Shown here one piece after another: positions 59,159 through 64,000 of a stretch of 64,000 bases of DNA (position 1 is its first letter; each line of letters starts with the position of its first letter). The stretch covers positions 1,302,001 to 1,366,000 of the forward strand of contig JBCAML010000001.1 of NCBI GenBank assembly GCA_038503075.1, given 5' to 3'. The notes below the pieces were generated by a model that saw nothing but the letters and a program-made list of their open reading frames with translations, did no database searches and was not told where the DNA came from. The position numbers and the translations under genes are program-made. The DNA is from Gyromitra esculenta (lineage: Eukaryota > Ascomycota > Pezizomycetes > Pezizales > Discinaceae).

Positions 59159-61387
59159 TTAGTCTCTCCTAACGCTCCTCCTCAGCCCTGGCCTATCAGT
59201 AACGCCAGTTCCCGTAGAACCACCAGCGCCAATGTTAAAGATATTACTTGACCCACCTCTGATCCCCCCCCGCTGTGGGCCAAACATATTCCCTCCTTTA
59301 CTTCTACTAGGCTCTTGCATGGCTCTTCCTATGTCTCCCATGAATGACCCCGTCCCTCTGCCACCAGCTGCCGATCGTGGCATACTCCAATTTGGATAAT
59401 CTGCTGTAGCCGAAACATCCTCTACCCTATCGTTTTTTCTGGTAAAGAATCCTTCACCTCCTAATCCGCCTCCATATGAGTGACTTGAACTCCCTTGGCG
59501 CCCATGGAAACTAGCCACACTTGCTGGTCTTCGCACTCCATTACCGATAACAGATAATCCAAGATTCTTCGTGGGTACAGGAGGATTAGCAAAGAAAGGA
59601 CTGACAACCCCATCATCTCCGTTATTAATGGCCCTAGGGGTAATTGGAGTAAAGTGCTCTTGTCCTCCTCCTCCTCCTCCTCCTCTGTAAGGGTTTCCTG
59701 GGCTTCCTTGCTGAGGAAAGGATGCTAAATGTTCAATCCGAGACAAAGGTGGGTGGGAGTGAGCTATTCCTTTGTTTACAATGTTTCCATATCCTGATCC
59801 CATTCTTTGGGTTGGGGATGTGAAATATCCATCCCTTACTCCTCGAACTGGAAGCGAACTGACAGGCCTTGGGATTGATGCTCTAAGTGGTGATCGGAAT
59901 GGAATATTCGTATTATTCGCATAGCCGACCCTTGATTGGTCATCGTTATGACTCTGTTGCTGCTGCACAAAGTTGTCTCGGGGACGCGGTAGCAGTGGCA
60001 GATTCATAGAAGATCCTCCTGAGTTAGTAAGATCTATGAATTGGCGCTCGCTGTCATTTCGAGAAGACTGTTGCCCAGTACCGTGATACGCAAGTTGTCT
60101 ACCGTGTTGATTGGATGCGCCTTTGAAAATTGGCTCGTTGCTATGCATGTGTTGCTGCAGGGGAGAATAGTTCGATTGCTGAAATTGGTTACTGTACTCC
60201 TCAAAGTTTCTATCAACGCGCTGAAGCTTATTTTGATCTTGCTCTTCATTATATTGTTCTCTTCTCACACTATCTGGATACTGCTGTTCGATCTGGTGTG
60301 CTGATTGTGGTAAAGCTGGCGGCGGCATAGCTTGTCTCTTGTTCATTTCATTTCGAAACTCTCTCGCTCTAAATGCTGGGTCATCGTCAGCTTTTCTTTT
60401 ATGTTTGGTATCAATTTCAGCTACTGTGGTGGCGGCGGGGGGGACGGAGTTTTGCTGAAGGACTCCAGCTGAAGATTGATATTGCTGCTGAGCGGATTGC
60501 ACGTCATCGCGATCTAAAGAAGATAGCTGAGCGATTGATAATTGGGATCGGAGCTGGGAGATCTCTTGGCGAAGATTGGTTATTTCATTTTCCATAACCG
60601 ACTTTTGCCTACTCAATCAAGTCAATAGTTAAAAAACGAACCTTGGATAAGAAAATCGTGCCTTTTGAGCTCTTTTCCTTCTATAAGCTCGTCTTTTACT
60701 TTCAGCAGTACGCGCTTTTGATCATTCACTTTATACTGCAACTTCTCTGCAAGTGTTTTGTAGTGTGATGCAATTCTTATAGCGTTACTCATCCGAAACT
60801 ATACTTATCCCATTAATTATGATCTAAAGCTCTTAGGCAGTACTTTGAAGAAATGGTATAACCTTGATAGCGCCAGCAACATCTTCAAGGAGGTCCGATT
60901 CTGGGCGAAAATAGTCACGGAGTTCCTGGGAAACCTTCAACCAAGAATGAAAATCAGAGCACCTATTTCGCTGGAGCACAAAAGATAGCCCACTTTACTT
61001 TACTAGCGCCCAGATCAGCCAAAGATACCCCCCCGCTGTTGCAGTAGGGGCAAGTGTGCACTGTTTTTTCTGCATCCCGAGGTACTACCAGTTTTTATAC
61101 GTATTAGTTTCTTTTTTTGCTTGTTGCTCTATGGTTTGCTCGACAATATACGAACCACTACCAGGAAACACATGCGACCCGCATATTATATGGCCACAGC
61201 TTGTCAACCAAAATAGTGGGTTTCCAGTGGCATCATCTCCTCGGTTTGTCTTTGCCGCAGCCACTGGAAGAAAGCAGACACAACAGTAAGTGATCAAGTC
61301 TTCGGTATTCCTATCACTTGCCGCAGAAGACTGGCGCTGGGCGGTGATAGGTGAAGAAGACGGATGATTGGACGAAGGTAATGCCAT
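59159..61387 (-). CDS. RING-like zinc finger, coiled-coil and glycine-rich tail protein (Zip3/RNF212/HEI10-like candidate)
   Basis: Exons 61162-61387, 60999-61069, 60863-60934, 60642-60798 and about 59159-60564 join in phase to about 643 residues. The N-terminal finger has C35-x2-C38, FWLTSCGHIICGSHVF (C64, H66, C69, H72) and, only after splicing, CPYC at 82-85. A coiled coil covers about residues 120-200 (YKTLAEKLQYKVNDQKRVLLK ... SQLRSQLSIAQL). The rest is Ser/Gln/Gly-rich and ends in basic RPGLRRSVRRD. RING plus coil plus disordered Ser/Gly tail, and LTSCGHIIC in particular, resemble the meiotic SUMO/ubiquitin ligase family of Zip3, RNF212 and HEI10, which marks crossovers. That is a resemblance, not proof. 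The last junction (60565-60641) is the least sure: other acceptors there break the frame. Confidence 0.72.
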
Positions 61388-61685
61388 AATTGCTGAGATT
61401 GGCTTACTTGTAGCCTTTTTCAGTCACGTAGATTTGATGTTATGTATCGGGAATCTCCGGCAGAAGACGTCACGAGAAACATCCTGCTTATTAAACAGTC
61501 CTTGGCGCCGACAGTCCTCAACGACATTCTCTCCCCCGCCTGCCCGTGACAGCAATCGTCTGAGCCCGCAGCTCGCCGCCCTCTCACCGCTTCTCTTCCT
61601 GGAGGTATTTCTTGTCACCAATGCTTTAGCCAGACCCATTGCGCTGACAGACTTCCCCTCAGCATTGCCCCTCAGCATCACCACG
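61388..61685. promoter_or_regulatory. 298-bp divergent promoter region
   Basis: The RING/coiled-coil gene and the complex I subunit gene start back to back with only 298 bp between their ATGs, so they must share promoter DNA. A 167-codon plus frame crosses it but is a by-product of the GC/CT-rich leader. Confidence 0.55.
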
Positions 61686-62322
61686 ATGTCCGTGCAACCG
61701 GTCGTTAAGGTTCGTCTCCTCTGCCCTCCACGAACTCTCCAGCATTCTAATCGCCGCTACGCCACAGAAATACACAGTCGGCTCCGTCGGGATTTGGGAG
61801 AAGGTCCGGCGGTTCCTCGCTGTCGATCCCGAACGCTCCTCCGGTATCCCTCTCAACCCCGCCTACCGTAACCCCGCCCCCGCCTCTGTTCCTGCAACCG
61901 AATACACAGACCCCGTGACCACGCCCGCGGCCGACATCGCGGAGAATCCATATTGGAAGCGTGACACACGACGCAATTATCCACAGCTGAGTACCTTTAG
62001 GCAGTCTGATATCGCAGGGCTTCTGAGTGTGGGTTCTGCCGCGAATCCTAGGATCGGAGCTGGCGAAGCGGGCACCAAACAGCTCATTGCCATTAAAGAG
62101 GATGGGGCAAAGGGGGTTTTGGCGTTGACATTTGAGAAGGGCGGCCAGAAGACTATTAGTGAAGTCCTTGGGGCTGGCGGACTACCACCGCTGCCTGGAA
62201 CTGGAGTGAAGTGGGTTATGGATGACAGCGAAGGGTTTCCCGGAAAGTATGGTATCCTAGCATTACCTTACATGAGAGGTTCTGACAATTTTTCCAGATA
62301 CCCATGCCGAACTTTCAAGTAG
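61686..62322 (+). CDS. NADH:ubiquinone oxidoreductase 21.3 kDa-type subunit (complex I)
   Basis: Three exons (61686-61709, 61768-62246, 62298-62322) join in phase to 175 residues. Exon 1 encodes only MSVQPVVK and the last exon only the final residues of EGFPGKYPCRTFK. The body has KKYTVGSVGIWEKVRRFLAVDP, GIPLNPAYRNPAP, then ENPYWKRDTRRNYPQLSTF and QSDIAGLLSVGSA, which I recognise from the fungal 21.3 kDa accessory subunit of mitochondrial complex I. It should be a peripheral accessory protein without catalytic cofactors. There is no long presequence, as for several accessory subunits. Reading through the second intron would give a false GILALPYM tail. COQ2, which makes complex I's substrate carrier, lies 16 kb away, but no linkage is implied. 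Confidence 0.85.
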
Positions 62323-62804
62323 ATAAGAATTATAGAAGTCGAATGTTGGGTTTGGAAAGTAGAGTACATAACTTGTTTGGTTGTCGTGAAGGTTTCTTTC
62401 TCCTTCAAAAATCGCTGATACCTAGCATTAAACCTAGATCATATCAACAGTTTTCTTCCCTTCATCTTGTTTGAGGTTAAATTTATTGAGTCAATAAACC
62501 ATCGTGATTGTGTATATGGATACTGTGTTGCCTCTCTGGCCATATGCTCTTCAGAAATTTTTATTAATATTCAGGCTGCTGGGGTTTGGGCTGATAAATA
62601 AGAAATTCCACAGTTAGAAGATCAGATGCTAATACCCTGATCGAAGGACGATTAAAGACAACTTGAGGGAGTCAAATATTAACCCAAATATTCATTGCAT
62701 GAACAGCTTGCATAAAATGCGAGTATCATTATTATAAAATCACTTACCAACCAAGCTCCTGCTTTGAAATCATAAACTATCACTCGAGAAAGATTAGCCA
62801 ACTC
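62323..62804. other. 3' flank and spacer
   Basis: No gene; AT-rich sequence up to the solo LTR insertion site. Confidence 0.45.
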
Positions 62805-63078
62805 TGTTAGATATATGGTATATATCCATAGGCTTCCTAGTGTTTCACCGGCACGTCATTATTCGGGATACCGATATCGGTTCGGTCAATAATCTCACCA
62901 GCTAGCGGGGGTTGCTCGAGCCGATCTATTCGGCGCCCAAAGAGCCCCAATAAACCTGTTTATATATGACTCCATAGAGAGTATATATATGGAGCTCTAT
63001 TCCCGTTCTTCTATTCTCTCTTCTCTTCTGTACTTTACTCGAGACTAAATATCACATATCTATTCATTATATTCAACA
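62805..63078. mobile_element. solo LTR with perfect 5-bp target-site duplication, Copia-type
   Basis: A 274-bp unit starts TGTTAGATATATGG and ends ATATTCAACA, with TG..CA ends. It is flanked on both sides by AACTC (62800-62804 and 63079-63083), an exact 5-bp duplication that shows insertion as a single retroelement unit. A TATA-like TTTATATATGACTCC lies two thirds along, followed by a CT-rich leader-like part, as expected for U3-R-U5 order on the plus strand. No internal coding region remains, so it is a solo LTR. Length and ends suggest Ty1/Copia. It differs in sequence from the LTR at 8664-8860, so two families are present. Confidence 0.85.
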
Positions 63079-63837
63079 AACTCCATTCCTATTGTATTTA
63101 TTTTAATGGGAGTACTTCGTCGACAATGCCCCCGAACGATAAAGGGAAACAAAAGAAGGACACGTCCTGCATTACATATAATCTCCCAGATACATGGAGA
63201 GATCGAATGCACATGATATCTAACTGGTTAGCAAAACACTTAGTTTGGCTCATTCTCCAAAACTTAACCAGCAATATATCTTGAAAAATACAGTGCAGCA
63301 AATAAGAACGCAGACATCTAAAAAGTAATTATGATTGCATTCATGGTAATAGTGTAAATAGTTGGTGCACGTGATAATAGGTAATTTAAGGTTGAGGAAG
63401 TTCACAACTAAACCCGACGGCGTAATTTTTACTATTTCAACGTCCGTCCCCCTTCATTTCATTCAGAGTACTAAATATATTTTCTCCCTCTAAAAACGCG
63501 CTGGTCCTCTGCTCTCTCAATGTTGCAAAAGCAGAAAAGACCCGACGATTATATTGATAAATGATATCTTTGTGCCTAATTTATACTACTTCTCTATTAC
63601 TCTAATACCTTGTCCGATCCCGTGGCAGCGAAATAAGCTGGACCATTCTCCCATTATTTCTCACCCCCATACCGTGCGGCAAATTTTTGCGGTGGTTTGG
63701 GTGTTTACTTTGCCTCCCCTAGCGGCCCGCCAAGAACTAGAGAAATGATAGGCCGCCGCTTCCTTCTTGACCCAGACTTCGTTCATAGGGGCTCCGATGG
63801 CAAGGATTCTGGGATGGAGCAGCACGGACAAACTGTT
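63079..63837. other. intergenic
   Basis: No supported gene in about 760 bp; short AT-rich frames only. Confidence 0.4.
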
Positions 63838-63935
63838 ATGGCGTATCACTCCTTTGCAAATGGGAGTAGCAGAGGGCGGCTTTCGGGCGAAAGACTCCGT
63901 ACGCATCGGTGTGTCGAGCCCCACTTTGGAGTTTT
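63838..63935. repeat. diverged copy related to the minisatellite's left flank
   Basis: GCGTATCACTCCTTTGCAAATGGGAG resembles GGTGTATTGCTCCTTCGCAAATGGGGG at 41199-41226. GGGCGGCTTTCGGGCGAAAGAC resembles the minisatellite unit GGCGGCCTTCGGAGGCGAAAGAC, and CGGTGTGTCG then GGAGTTTTG occurs in both places. The copy here has just one unit-like piece. Confidence 0.5.
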
Positions 63936-64000
63936 GATGCGGGAAGTGTGATGTTTCCCAGGTAGAGGGTTGGCTGGTGGTATGTATGTAGGTATGTAGG

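Overview
This is nuclear DNA of a filamentous ascomycete (Pezizomycotina). Introns are short (about 48-190 bp, mostly 50-90) with GT..AG ends and CTAAC/CTGAC-like branch sites, and genes lie on both strands between AT-rich stretches carrying decayed repeats. Gene content (fungal rhodopsin-domain receptor, DUF7918, MEDS-PAS protein, GPI-type cysteine-rich proteins, JmjC/4CXXC_R1 protein) fits Leotiomycetes best; that class is an inference, not proven here. I rebuilt most gene models by hand by checking splice phase and family consensus across each junction; they still need RNA confirmation.

Layout. 1-9.4 kb is gene-poor: one MEDS-PAS sensor-like gene that stops before any kinase, an N-terminally missing zinc-cluster-type regulator fragment, and a solo Copia-type LTR. 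9.4-11.6 kb holds an eight-exon MFS drug/polyamine-type transporter. 11.6-15.2 kb is AT-rich with a degenerate, partly inverted repeat array. 15.2-32.3 kb is an accessory-looking block: two cysteine-rich surface proteins sharing a GGCCxxGxxC module, a glycine-rich membrane protein, a DUF7918 protein, a SET-domain protein, a CorA-like transporter, a double-hairpin MITE-like element and a rhodopsin-domain membrane protein.

32.3-64 kb is the conserved, housekeeping half: phosphopantothenoylcysteine decarboxylase (CoA synthesis) next to ethanolamine-phosphate cytidylyltransferase (Kennedy pathway), a conserved fungal protein of unknown role, COQ2 (ubiquinone synthesis), a 1,542-residue JmjC/4CXXC_R1/AT-hook chromatin protein, TFIIA large subunit, a small membrane protein, a RING/coiled-coil protein divergently paired with a complex I 21.3 kDa-type subunit, and a solo LTR with a perfect 5-bp target duplication. 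Minisatellites and G-rich tracts lie between 40.4 and 42.2 kb.

No CRISPR array, operon, rRNA or confident tRNA was seen. No complete biosynthetic cluster is present. The strongest unexplained signals are the roughly twelve-fold excess of the palindrome TACATGTA, the double-hairpin element at 29.5-29.8 kb, and the paired cysteine-rich surface proteins.
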